Part shown: one piece after another, positions 1 to 6,391 of the stretch
Layout: each line of letters opens with the position of its first letter
How positions within the stretch are numbered: the first letter of the stretch is position 1
From: CAYTLW01 sp964438735
GTDB taxonomy: Bacteria > Myxococcota_A > UBA9042
Direction: 5' to 3'
Assembly: GCA_964438735.1 (NCBI GenBank)
Contig: CAYTLW010000181.1
Coordinates: 1-12,448 of the forward strand
DNA: 12,448 nucleotides
The notes under the pieces: model-generated
What the model saw: the letters and a program-made list of their open reading frames with translations, nothing else
Databases searched by the model: none
Told to the model about the DNA's origin: nothing
Translations under genes and position numbers: made by a program

Positions 1-1907
1 CGGACACGGTCGCAGACACGGCCACGGACACGGCTGCGGCCCCGGACACGGTCGCAGACACGGCCACGGACACGGTTGCGGCCCCGGACACGGTCGCAGA
101 CACGGCCACGGACACGGTTGCGGCCCCAGACACGGCCCCAGACACGTCCCCAGACACGGCCCCAGACACGGCCAAAGATACGGCCGCCGTCGACAGCGGC
201 CCGCAGACGGGCCCATGCGCTGGCAAGAAGAACGGCGACGCCTGCGACGATGGCAACGCGTGCACCAGCGCCGACACCTGCAACAAGACCGTCTGCGCCG
301 GCACCAAGAAGAGCTGCGATGACGGCCAACCCTGCACCGACGACAGCTGCGACCCAGGCGCTCCTGGCAAACCTGGCGCCGGCTGCCAGTACAAGCTCAA
401 CAACAAGCCCTGCACCTGCCAGGCCGACGCCGGGTGCACCTCGTTGGGCGTCAAGTGCGGCAAGCCGCAGTGCATCAATGGCACCTGCCAGGCGGCCGAC
501 AAGCAGCTGTCCGCCTGCCTGGCCAAGTCGGGGCCTTGCCACGAAGACAGCTGTGACTTCGCCACCGGCGCCTGCAAGCCCAGCCCCATCGATGAGGGCA
601 AGGCCTGCGATGACGGCGACAAGTGCAGCAGCGACGACAAGTGCAAAGCCGGTGCCTGCGTCGGCATCGCAGCCAAGGATGGCGCCGCCTGCGACGATGG
701 CGATCCGTGCACCCTCAATGACGCCTGCGCCAGCGGCAAGTGCGGCGGCACCGCCAAGTCCTGCGATGACAAGGAGGCATGCACCGACGATGCCTGCGAG
801 GCTCCCGGCATCTGCGTGCATACGCCCAACACCTCCAAGTGCGACGATGGCGACCCGTGCACGCTCAAGGACGCCTGCGCCAACAGCAAATGCCAGCCGG
901 GCAGCGGCAAGCTCGCCTGCGACGATGGCAATGTGTGCACCAAGGACAGCTGCGCCGCCGGCAAGGGCTGCGCGGCGGAGGGCACGGCCGGGCTCGCCGG
1001 CACCAAGTGCGGGGTCAACAAGGTGTGCACGCAGTTCGGCAAGTGCGAGCTCGCCTGCGCCTCCGATGCCGCCTGCAAGGACGCCAACTCCTGCACCGAC
1101 GACAAGTGCACCTCGTCCGGTTGCGTCAACCAGCCCAACAAGGCGCCGTGCGATGACGGCGCCGCGTGCACGGCCAATGACGCCTGCGACGGCAAGGGCA
1201 GCTGCAAGGCGGGACCCGACAAGACCTGGAACATCGTCGCGACGCCGGTCTCACCCTCGTCGTCGTTCAGCGACGTGCTCTACCGCGCCGATGGCTCCCT
1301 GTGGTGGCTCGGTGCCCGACCGCGCACCGGCGGCGGCACCGAACCCTGGCTCTTCGTGGGCGACCGATTGGGTGGCAAGATCTGGGACAGGTCCTACGAC
1401 ACGCCGGGCGTGCACGGGCTGACTTCGGGCGTGGAGATGCCCGATGGGGGCGCCATCTTCTGCGGTGGCGGCAAGGCCGCGCCGGGCGGCAAGACCGATG
1501 TCTGGCTCGTGCGCGTCGACGCCAAGGGCGCGCCGTTGTGGTCGAAGTACGCAGGCACGGAGGCTGCTTGGGGTTGCACATCGCTGGCCAGGCTCAGCGG
1601 AGGCGGCTTCTTCGCCCAGCTCCACACCTCCGTTCCCGGCAACCGCACCATCAAGCTGCTGCCCTTCGACGCCCAGGGCAATATGAAGGCAATTATCACC
1701 ACGGGTAATGGCGACAACTGGGGCCCGGGCGGCGTGGCGCCGGCCTGCTCTCCGGCGTGGTGGCCCGCGACCGCTTCCACGCCACCTCCCGCGGCCACAA
1801 GACCGACGTGGCGGCCTCGCTCAACCGCACCAACGTGCCCGAGGCCGTCTATCGCAACATGGTCAAGCAGATCCGCGCCGGATTGCCCCTGCTCTGGCGC
1901 TACCTGA
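1..1907 (+). CDS. Secreted cysteine-repeat (CDDGDxCT) protein, 5' partial, 3' end disrupted
   Basis: The frame with codons starting at base 3 is open from the window edge, so the start codon and any signal peptide lie upstream. Seen in order: an Asp/Thr/Ala/Pro linker (3-205); nine cysteine repeats such as CDDGNACTSADTC (243-281) and CDDGDPCTLNDAC, running to about 1210; then a region rich in Gly, Trp and Asp-Gly (about 1215-1740) containing phrases like DVWLVRVDAKGAPLWSKYAG, which resembles blades of secreted beta-propeller proteins. The regular cysteine spacing implies disulfides and an extracytoplasmic location. Such repeat proteins are common in Myxococcota/Bradymonadota, but their role is unknown to me. 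The frame runs on to a TGA at 1905-1907, but from about 1741 the residues are only an out-of-frame reading of the peptidase gene that follows, so the true C-terminus is missing. The coding call is secure; the function is not assigned. Confidence 0.8.
   Translation, partial: DTVADTATDTAAAPDTVADTATDTVAAPDTVADTATDTVAAPDTAPDTSPDTAPDTAKDTAAVDSGPQTGPCAGKKNGDACDDGNACTSADTCNKTVCAGTKKSCDDGQPCTDDSCDPGAPGKPGAGCQYKLNNKPCTCQADAGCTSLGVKCGKPQCINGTCQAADKQLSACLAKSGPCHEDSCDFATGACKPSPIDEGKACDDGDKCSSDDKCKAGACVGIAAKDGAACDDGDPCTLNDACASGKCGGTAKSCDDKEACTDDACEAPGICVHTPNTSKCDDGDPCTLKDACANSKCQPGSGKLACDDGNVCTKDSCAAGKGCAAEGTAGLAGTKCGVNKVCTQFGKCELACASDAACKDANSCTDDKCTSSGCVNQPNKAPCDDGAACTANDACDGKGSCKAGPDKTWNIVATPVSPSSSFSDVLYRADGSLWWLGARPRTGGGTEPWLFVGDRLGGKIWDRSYDTPGVHGLTSGVEMPDGGAIFCGGGKAAPGGKTDVWLVRVDAKGAPLWSKYAGTEAAWGCTSLARLSGGGFFAQLHTSVPGNRTIKLLPFDAQGNMKAIITTGNGDNWGPGGVAPACSPAWWPATASTPPPAATRPTWRPRSTAPTCPRPSIATWSSRSAPDCPCSGAT
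3..185 (+). repeat. In-frame minisatellite: 42-bp unit x3, then 12-bp units
   Basis: Three tandem 42-base units occupy 3-44, 45-86 and 87-128. Each encodes DTVADTATDTVAAP, with one base change in copy 1 (Ala for Val) and a change in the last codon of copy 3. They pass into about four and a half 12-base units (129-185) encoding D-T-[AS]-[PK]. Unit lengths are multiples of three, so gain or loss of units keeps the reading frame. The array encodes the flexible linker of the cysteine-repeat protein. It may continue to the left of the window. Confidence 0.9.
690..894 (+). repeat. Near-identical 57-bp coding repeat (690-746 and 838-894)
   Basis: Two segments 148 bases apart within the cysteine-repeat gene match almost base for base. 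They encode CDDGDPCTLNDACASGKC and CDDGDPCTLKDACANSKC. The other seven cysteine repeats of this gene are much more diverged, so this pair suggests a recent internal duplication or gene conversion. Confidence 0.7.
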
Positions 1908-2857
1908 AGCTGCGCAAGAAGCTGATGGGCGTCAAGGAGCTGGCCTACCACGACCTGTACGTCTCGATCGTGCCCAAGGTGGACTGGCCCTTCCCCTTCG
2001 AGACCTGCCGCAAGCTGATCGAGGCCTCGACGAAGCCGCTGGGTGCCGACTACGTCAAGATCATCGCCATGGCCTTCGACAAGCGCTGGATGGACGTGCT
2101 GCCCACCGCGGGCAAGCGCTCGGGCGCCTACATGTCCGGCGGCGCCTACGACGTGCACCCTTACATGCTGCTCAACCACAACAACGACTACGACGGACTG
2201 AGCACCATGACCCACGAGCTGGGCCACGCCGCCCACTCCTGGCTGGCCAACAAGCGGCAGCCCTACCACAACGCTGGCTACCCCACCTTCACGGCCGAGA
2301 TCGCCTCGACCTTGAACGAGGACCTGCTGCGGCTGTACATGCTGGCCGATGAGAAGGACAAGAAGCGCCGCCTCTACCTGCTCGGGCAGTACCTGGAGGG
2401 TTGGCGCACCACGGTCTTCAGGCAGGCGTTATTCGCCGAGTTTGAGCTGAAGATTCACGAGATGGCGCGGGCGGGTAAACCGCTCACGGCGGATTTGTTG
2501 GATAGTACATATCTGGACCTGTTGAAGACCTTCTATGGCCACGACAAAGGCGTGTGCAAGATCGACCCCCTCTACGCCGCAGAGTGGGCGTACATCCCGC
2601 ACTTCTACTACAACTTCTATATGTTCCAGTACACGACCAGCTTCATCGCCGGGACCGCGATCGCGCGCGATATCCACGGCGGCGATGTGAAGGCGCGGGA
2701 TCGCTACCTGGAGATGCTGGCGGCTGGGGGTTCGAAGTATCCCGCCGAGTTGTTGGCGATTGCTGGTGTGGATATGAGCGTGGCGAAGCCGTATGAGACG
2801 GCGTATGTGTCGTTGCGGAAGGCGCTGGATGAGGCGGAGGGGTTGGTGGGCAAGTAG
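1757..2857 (+). pseudogene. pepF: Oligoendopeptidase F (peptidase M3B), C-terminal fragment
   Basis: Zinc metallopeptidase of family M3B, a cytosolic enzyme that cleaves short peptides. Seen, numbered from the first GTG (1757): the M3B stretch VARDRFHATSRGHKTDVAAS near the beginning, the zinc site HELGHAAHS at 153-161 with H153, E154 and H157, the third ligand E181 in AEIASTLNE, and a C-terminal helical part with YYNFYMFQYTTSF. The spacing from H157 to E181 is that of the family. The catalytic core looks intact, but family members are about 600 residues and this has at most 366, so roughly 230 N-terminal residues are absent. The frame is open back to 1709 with no Shine-Dalgarno sequence, and homology seems to begin at about 1742, directly after the broken cysteine-repeat gene in another frame. 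It is most likely a truncated pseudogene or half of a chimeric contig. The start at 1757 is only the first possible start codon. Confidence 0.8.
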
Positions 2858-2866
2858 TCCCGCCAC

Positions 2867-2895
2867 GCCGCTGACAGGTGCGCGACCGCAGCGGC
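2867..2895. terminator. Hairpin between convergent genes
   Basis: A 7-bp perfect inverted repeat, GCCGCTG (2867-2873) and CAGCGGC (2889-2895), with a 15-base loop lies in the 48-base gap between the peptidase fragment and the convergent small gene. There is no T-run, so it is only a candidate for a two-way transcription end. Confidence 0.3.
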
Positions 2896-2905
2896 AAGCG
2901 CCAGA

Positions 2906-3187
2906 TCAAGCGTTCATCTGCCGGTCGATCTCACCCACCTGCGCCTCCAAATGCGCCACCACCGCCTCGACCACCGGCCTGATCTGCTGCAGCGGCATGG
3001 ACCAGGCCTGCGAGCGGATATCGCGCAGCACTTTGGCGAAGTCGTCATCCAGCGGCTCCCAGCGGCTGGCAGCTGCGTCCGCGGCGGCGGCCAGCGAACC
3101 CTGGCTGCCGGCGTGACGCAGGCCCTCGATGGTGTCGGTGATCACGTCGCGAAAAGCCTTCAACTGCTCGTATTGCTCGATGTCCAT
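2906..3187 (-). CDS. Hypothetical 93-aa alpha-helical protein
   Basis: A small, soluble-looking protein beginning MDIEQYEQLKAFRDVITDTI, with no signal peptide, no membrane segment and no cysteine. It reads as two helical stretches (1-45 and 50-90) joined by WEPLDDDF. I do not recognise the family. The start at 3187 is chosen because GGAGG lies on the minus strand five bases upstream. An in-frame ATG at 3199 (adding M-E-A-P) is the alternative but has only weak ribosome-binding sequence. The open frame reaches further upstream to 3352, but that part overlaps the divergent gene and lacks coding character. It is divergent from the anchored protein gene at 3319, with 131 bases between them, and convergent with the peptidase fragment. 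Being helical, it may work through oligomerisation, but that is a guess. Confidence 0.7.
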   Translation of the reverse strand: MDIEQYEQLKAFRDVITDTIEGLRHAGSQGSLAAAADAAASRWEPLDDDFAKVLRDIRSQAWSMPLQQIRPVVEAVVAHLEAQVGEIDRQMNA

Positions 3188-3318
3188 GGGCGCCTCCATG
3201 GCGAGCCTAGCGAGCGCGACTGCGGACAACAAGCGCACCTGGAATAGACCGAAACGGCCTGCGGTTGCGTCTAAGGGAGGAGGACTGGTTTTCGACCGAC
3301 CGAGGACAGGAGAATCAA

Positions 3319-3912
3319 ATGCGAACCGTGTGGCTGGCCGGATTGGGTGCATTCGTCATCGCCTCGGGCCTCTTCGTCAGCGCCGGGCTGTCCAGCGACG
3401 TGGGCGCCCTGCGCATCGACCAGGCGGCGGTCGAGTCGGAGCAGGTCGCTGAACCGGACGAGGAGACGGTCGCGGACACCAGCTACGAGGCGCCGCGGGT
3501 GCTGGCGGACCGCGCGCCCGACGCGCCCGATCCCATCGCCTCGGAGCCGCCGCCGCGCCTGGTCCTGCCGCCGCGTGACCTGCCCAAGCTGCGCCTGCCG
3601 GGCGCGGTGCCGATCCACGCCACGGGTCCAGCCGATCCGGAGGTCCAGGCCCGCGCCATGATCGACACCGTCGCCGCCAAGTTGGAGGGCATGCTCGTGC
3701 GCATGGAGGCCGCCGGCTCCGACCGGGCGGTGTTCATGACCATCAACCAGCAGCTCAAGCGCGAAATGGACGGTATCAAGGGCGAGGCCGAGCGCCTGCA
3801 GGCGGCCATGAACCCGCAGCAGACCGCCGCTGTGGAGGCCTACGCCAAGGCGCGCATGGCGCCGCTGATGGGCCGCTTCATGAGCGCCATGACGAAGAAC
3901 TACAACCCGTAG
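3319..3912 (+). CDS. Hypothetical membrane-anchored or secreted helical protein
   Basis: A 197-residue protein. Residues 4-26 are a hydrophobic segment after a single Arg, fitting either an uncleaved anchor or a signal peptide cut near the serines at 25-26. Residues 32-105 are acidic and then proline-rich (EPPPRLVLPPRDLP), a likely spacer across the periplasm. Residues 106-195 are amphipathic helices rich in Met, Ala and Gln, with regular charged residues suggesting coiled coil. No catalytic motif is visible and I do not recognise the family. The start is well supported: AGGAG lies at 3308-3312, six bases before the ATG. The gene stands alone, divergent from the 93-residue gene and convergent with the OmpA-type gene. 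The topology suggests an inner-membrane-anchored periplasmic protein, by inference only. Confidence 0.75.
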   Translation: MRTVWLAGLGAFVIASGLFVSAGLSSDVGALRIDQAAVESEQVAEPDEETVADTSYEAPRVLADRAPDAPDPIASEPPPRLVLPPRDLPKLRLPGAVPIHATGPADPEVQARAMIDTVAAKLEGMLVRMEAAGSDRAVFMTINQQLKREMDGIKGEAERLQAAMNPQQTAAVEAYAKARMAPLMGRFMSAMTKNYNP

Positions 3913-3935
3913 ACACACCGCGCCACCCGAACCCT

Positions 3936-3950
3936 GCAGGGGCGCCCTGC
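3936..3950. terminator. Hairpin between convergent genes
   Basis: GCAGGG and CCCTGC form a 6-bp perfect stem with a three-base GCG loop, flanked by a possible outer CCGA/TCGG pairing (3927-3930 and 3954-3957). It sits in the 54-base gap between two genes that end facing each other. A T-run is lacking, so termination in both directions is inferred from position. Confidence 0.35.
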
Positions 3951-3966
3951 GTCTCGGTTGGATGCG

Positions 3967-4776
3967 CTACATCTTGAAGATTTCAGACAGGTTCGGCTGC
4001 AGAAGGAACTCGACCCGGCGGTTCTTGGCCCGGCCGTCGGCGGTCTCGTTGCTGCCGACCGCGTGGTTGGAGCCATAACCGCCAGCGCTCAGGTTGACGC
4101 CGTCGACCTGCGCCTCCTTGATCAGGAAGTTCATCACCGCCATCGCCCGGTCGACGCTCAGGCGCCAGTTGAAGGTCGGGTCGCCCTGGCTGTCCGTATG
4201 CCCCGCCACCTGGAACAGGCGCCCAGGCATGGACTTCAGCACCGCGCCCAGCTCCAGCAATACCGGCTTGGCGTCCTTCTTCAAGCTCGCCTTGCCGCTG
4301 TCGAAGAGGATGTCGCCCTGCAGCGCGATGATCAGGAAGCCGCGCTCGACCTTCACCTGCAGTTTGCCGGCGTCGGACATGGACTTCAGCGCGTCGCGCA
4401 CATTGGCGATGATCTTCTGCACCTTGCCCAGCTTCTCGAGCAGTGACTTGCGCTCGATCTGGCAGGCGGCCAGCTCCTTGGCGCCCTTGCCACCCTTGTT
4501 GGTGCACTCCTCGAGGGCGTGCTGGGTCGCCTTGAGGTCGCCGGCGATCTTGTTCGCCCGGGCGGTCTCCTTCTGCGACCACTTGATGGTCTTGTTGAGC
4601 TTGTCGTGCTCGGCCTCCCACGCCTTGCGGGCCTTCTCCTGCTCCGCCTTGAGCTTGTCGGCGGCGTCCTTGTTGCACTTCGCCAGGTCTTCGTCGTAGC
4701 GCGAACTTGACACGCATGCCGTCGCCATGAGCGTCGCCAGTGACAGGGCGATCAGGGGTGCGAACGTGGCCTTCAT
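3967..4776 (-). CDS. OmpA/Pal-family peptidoglycan-binding lipoprotein
   Basis: A 269-residue lipoprotein expected to anchor in the outer membrane and bind peptidoglycan non-covalently. Seen: a signal peptide with a lipobox-like ATAC (Cys21); a Lys/Glu/Ala-rich coiled-coil region at about 27-130, containing the cysteines C34, C91 and C105; then an OmpA-like domain at about 143-258. That domain has ILFDSGKASL, GHTDSQGDPTFNWRLSVDRA (H193, D195, R210), the GYGS turn at 233-236 and the closing GRAKNRRVEF. These are the residues that in this family contact diaminopimelate. The order coiled coil then OmpA domain resembles periplasmic spacer lipoproteins rather than classic Pal, which has a short linker, so no gene symbol is given. 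The start is supported by GGAGG on the minus strand six bases upstream. It follows the DUF5658-like gene on the same strand after 96 bases and may share its transcript. Confidence 0.92.
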   Translation of the reverse strand: MKATFAPLIALSLATLMATACVSSSRYDEDLAKCNKDAADKLKAEQEKARKAWEAEHDKLNKTIKWSQKETARANKIAGDLKATQHALEECTNKGGKGAKELAACQIERKSLLEKLGKVQKIIANVRDALKSMSDAGKLQVKVERGFLIIALQGDILFDSGKASLKKDAKPVLLELGAVLKSMPGRLFQVAGHTDSQGDPTFNWRLSVDRAMAVMNFLIKEAQVDGVNLSAGGYGSNHAVGSNETADGRAKNRRVEFLLQPNLSEIFKM

Positions 4777-4872
4777 TGGGAACCTCCCGCGGTGGTTGAC
4801 GGTCTACTCTTTGCCCCAGATGGCCGCTGGCTGCAAGGGGCGCCAGATCAACAGCGGGGGTTGTGATGCCGA

Positions 4873-5283
4873 TCAGCCGAAGATGCGGCGGACCAGTTGC
4901 AGGTCCAGGGCTTCGAGGTGGTAGATGACCAGGAAGTAATAGGCCAGGAAGACGCCGAAGATGGCCACCACGGCCAGGGGCTGCCGGCGTTGTCGCCACA
5001 GCAGCCAGGACCCCAGGGAGACCAGCGACGTCTTGACGATGACGAAGACGATGGGCCGCTCGTGAGCCAACTCCGCCAGCAGGGGGTTGGCCTCCACGGC
5101 GTGACCGGAGTAGATCCAGGCCACGGTCATCACCGCGTCGATGACGTTGAGGATCAGCAGCGCCTTCACCACCAGCTCGAGCCAGCGGTAGTGCTGCGGG
5201 GTACCGATCCAACTCCAGTCGGTGATGCGCCGCTTTCGCCGAGGCGGAGTCTTGGGCGCGGGCTCGTTGCCGGGTTCGGGCAT
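4873..5283 (-). CDS. DUF5658-like three-helix membrane protein
   Basis: A 136-residue integral membrane protein. The N-terminus (1-30) is cytoplasmic in style, with a basic KTPPRRKRR segment. Hydrophobic segments lie at about 39-58, 77-96 and 102-121. The phrase LNVIDAVMTVAWIYSGHAVEANPLL, seen here as LNVID, then Gly60, then EANPLL, is the hallmark pattern I associate with DUF5658 (Leu-Asn-x-x-Asp-x-x-x-Thr, later Glu-x-Asn-Pro, then a Lys in the next helix, here K84). The function of that family is unknown. The start at 5283 has no Shine-Dalgarno sequence; instead an extended -10 element ends six bases upstream, which would give a leaderless message. The frame stays open upstream to 5418 but without membrane or coding character. 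The neighbouring OmpA-type gene lies downstream on the same strand. Confidence 0.75.
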   Translation of the reverse strand: MPEPGNEPAPKTPPRRKRRITDWSWIGTPQHYRWLELVVKALLILNVIDAVMTVAWIYSGHAVEANPLLAELAHERPIVFVIVKTSLVSLGSWLLWRQRRQPLAVVAIFGVFLAYYFLVIYHLEALDLQLVRRIFG

Positions 5284-5289
5284 GGGGTC

Positions 5290-5299
5290 AGTGTAGCAT
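5290..5299 (-). promoter_or_regulatory. Extended -10 promoter element ATGCTACACT, leaderless
   Basis: On the minus strand the sequence reads ATGCTACACT, matching an extended -10 (TGnTAnnnT). The hexamer TACACT ends six bases before the ATG at 5283, so the expected start of transcription falls on or next to that ATG. No good -35 is visible, which is usual for extended -10 promoters. The same ten bases recur at 9022-9031. Confidence 0.45.
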
Positions 5300-5429
5300 T
5301 GTGGAGCGCAGGCCCGCCATCTTGTGGCTCGCAGGAGGTTGCGCTTTGCGGTCGTGAGGTTGACGGACAGATTGCGGAGCCGCGTGGCGAATTGTGCAGG
5401 CCGACACAACAAGGGCACAGTCCGCCATC

Positions 5430-5435
5430 AGGAGG
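5430..5435 (+). promoter_or_regulatory. Ribosome binding site AGGAGG that decides a GTG start
   Basis: A perfect AGGAGG lies ten bases before the GTG at 5446. No ATG in this frame precedes the predicted signal peptide, so this site picks GTG 5446 as the start, with a slightly long spacer. Confidence 0.65.
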
Positions 5436-5445
5436 TCGCGCGCAC

Positions 5446-6342
5446 GTGCAGAGGCCAGGACCCACTCCGAAACCGGCGCGTTGGACCGCAGGCGCCGCGA
5501 CGCATCGGGCCAGCAGCCTCGCGCTGGCGCTCTGGTTGAGCGCCCCGCTGGTGGCGTCCTTCGGCACGCCCCGACCGGTCAACGCTGCCGATGAATCGGC
5601 GGAAGGCGCGGCCATGTCGGCCCTGAAGCTGGCCCGCTTTCACTACGACAAGGGCAACTTCGACAGGGCCGCGGCGCTGTTTCTGGAGGCCTACCGCATC
5701 GACCCCAAGCCCGAGTTCATCTTCAACGCCGGCCGTGCCAAACAGCGGGCCATGAAGCTGGACGACGCAGAGCGCCACTTCCGAAAGTGCCTGACCCACA
5801 ACAACCTCGAGGCGACCGTAGACCGGCGGGTGCGCATCCACCTGCAGGAGGTCCTGGCCGTCAAGAAGGCCCTGGCGAGCGCGAAATCGCAGGCTGAAGC
5901 GGACCTCCCGGCCCCGGCTACCGCCGCTCGGGTGGCGACCCAACCGCCGGCCGCGGCGCAACCGCCGGTGACTCGGGTTCGTCGGGCCCCGCCCCAGAGG
6001 TGGAAGATGCCGGCCGGCGTGACCTTGAGCGTGCTCGGCGTGGCCAGCGCGGCGCTGGGCGGTTGGCTGCTCAACAACTGGTCCGGGCAACAGGACGATC
6101 TCGACCGCCTCGTGGCGCAGGTGGACGGCGGCAACAAGGTGGTGGGCATCGCCCACGACGCCTACGCGCAGGAACAGAAGGATCTCAACGGGCGTCTGAA
6201 CCTGGGCGTGGGCCTGGTCTCGGCAGGGGCGGTGGCGCTCGGCGCCGGCATGTGGATGCTGTGGAGCGCGCCCGGCGCTGCGGACGCCGTGCTGATGCCA
6301 ACCAATGGCGGCTGGACCGCAGCATTGTTGACCCGGTTTTGA
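5446..6342 (+). CDS. Secreted or membrane-tethered TPR-like protein
   Basis: A 298-residue protein from the GTG start. Residues 1-47 form a long signal peptide (basic beginning, hydrophobic core SLALALWLSAPLVAS, likely cut after VNA). Residues 54-145 are TPR-like: ARFHYDKGNFDRAAALFLEA followed by YRIDPKPEFIFNAGRAKQ and a third helix pair around 101-140. Residues 150-188 are an Ala/Pro-rich spacer. Two hydrophobic segments (about 189-209 and 252-273) flank a polar helical stretch, so the C-terminus is a membrane hairpin. This layout (TPR, spacer, membrane hairpin) is frequent among uncharacterised myxobacterial envelope proteins. TPRs normally bind other proteins, so an adaptor role at the membrane is inferred. 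It lies 49 bases upstream of the somatomedin-B-like lipoprotein gene on the same strand, and the two are probably co-transcribed. Confidence 0.82.
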   Translation: MQRPGPTPKPARWTAGAATHRASSLALALWLSAPLVASFGTPRPVNAADESAEGAAMSALKLARFHYDKGNFDRAAALFLEAYRIDPKPEFIFNAGRAKQRAMKLDDAERHFRKCLTHNNLEATVDRRVRIHLQEVLAVKKALASAKSQAEADLPAPATAARVATQPPAAAQPPVTRVRRAPPQRWKMPAGVTLSVLGVASAALGGWLLNNWSGQQDDLDRLVAQVDGGNKVVGIAHDAYAQEQKDLNGRLNLGVGLVSAGAVALGAGMWMLWSAPGAADAVLMPTNGGWTAALLTRF

Positions 6343-6377
6343 GCCGGTTGAGCCCACCGGGCCGGACGCGAGGGGCG

Positions 6378-6383
6378 AGGAGG
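6378..6383 (+). promoter_or_regulatory. Ribosome binding site AGGAGG
   Basis: A perfect AGGAGG ends eight bases before the ATG at 6392 and fixes the start of the somatomedin-B-like lipoprotein. No separate promoter is evident in the 49-base gap after the TPR gene. Confidence 0.7.
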
Positions 6384-6391
6384 CCCGAGAG

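Noticed and set aside
3..185. Possible CRISPR or other regulatory array
   Set aside because: The repeats are directly adjacent with no unique spacers, and their lengths are multiples of three inside a coding frame.
76..1422. Open frame rich in Arg, Pro, Thr and Ala over the cysteine-repeat gene
   Set aside because: It is the plus-one reading of the repeat gene; the other frame carries the regular cysteine spacing and continues to the window edge.
1215..2857. A genuine fusion of propeller and peptidase domains
   Set aside because: The two parts are in different frames, and a secreted protein joined to a cytosolic peptidase lacking its N-terminal lobe is not plausible.
3983..5212. Long minus-strand frame across the OmpA and DUF5658 genes
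   Set aside because: It overlaps both recognisable genes in another frame and reads as Arg/Gly/Ala/Pro low complexity.
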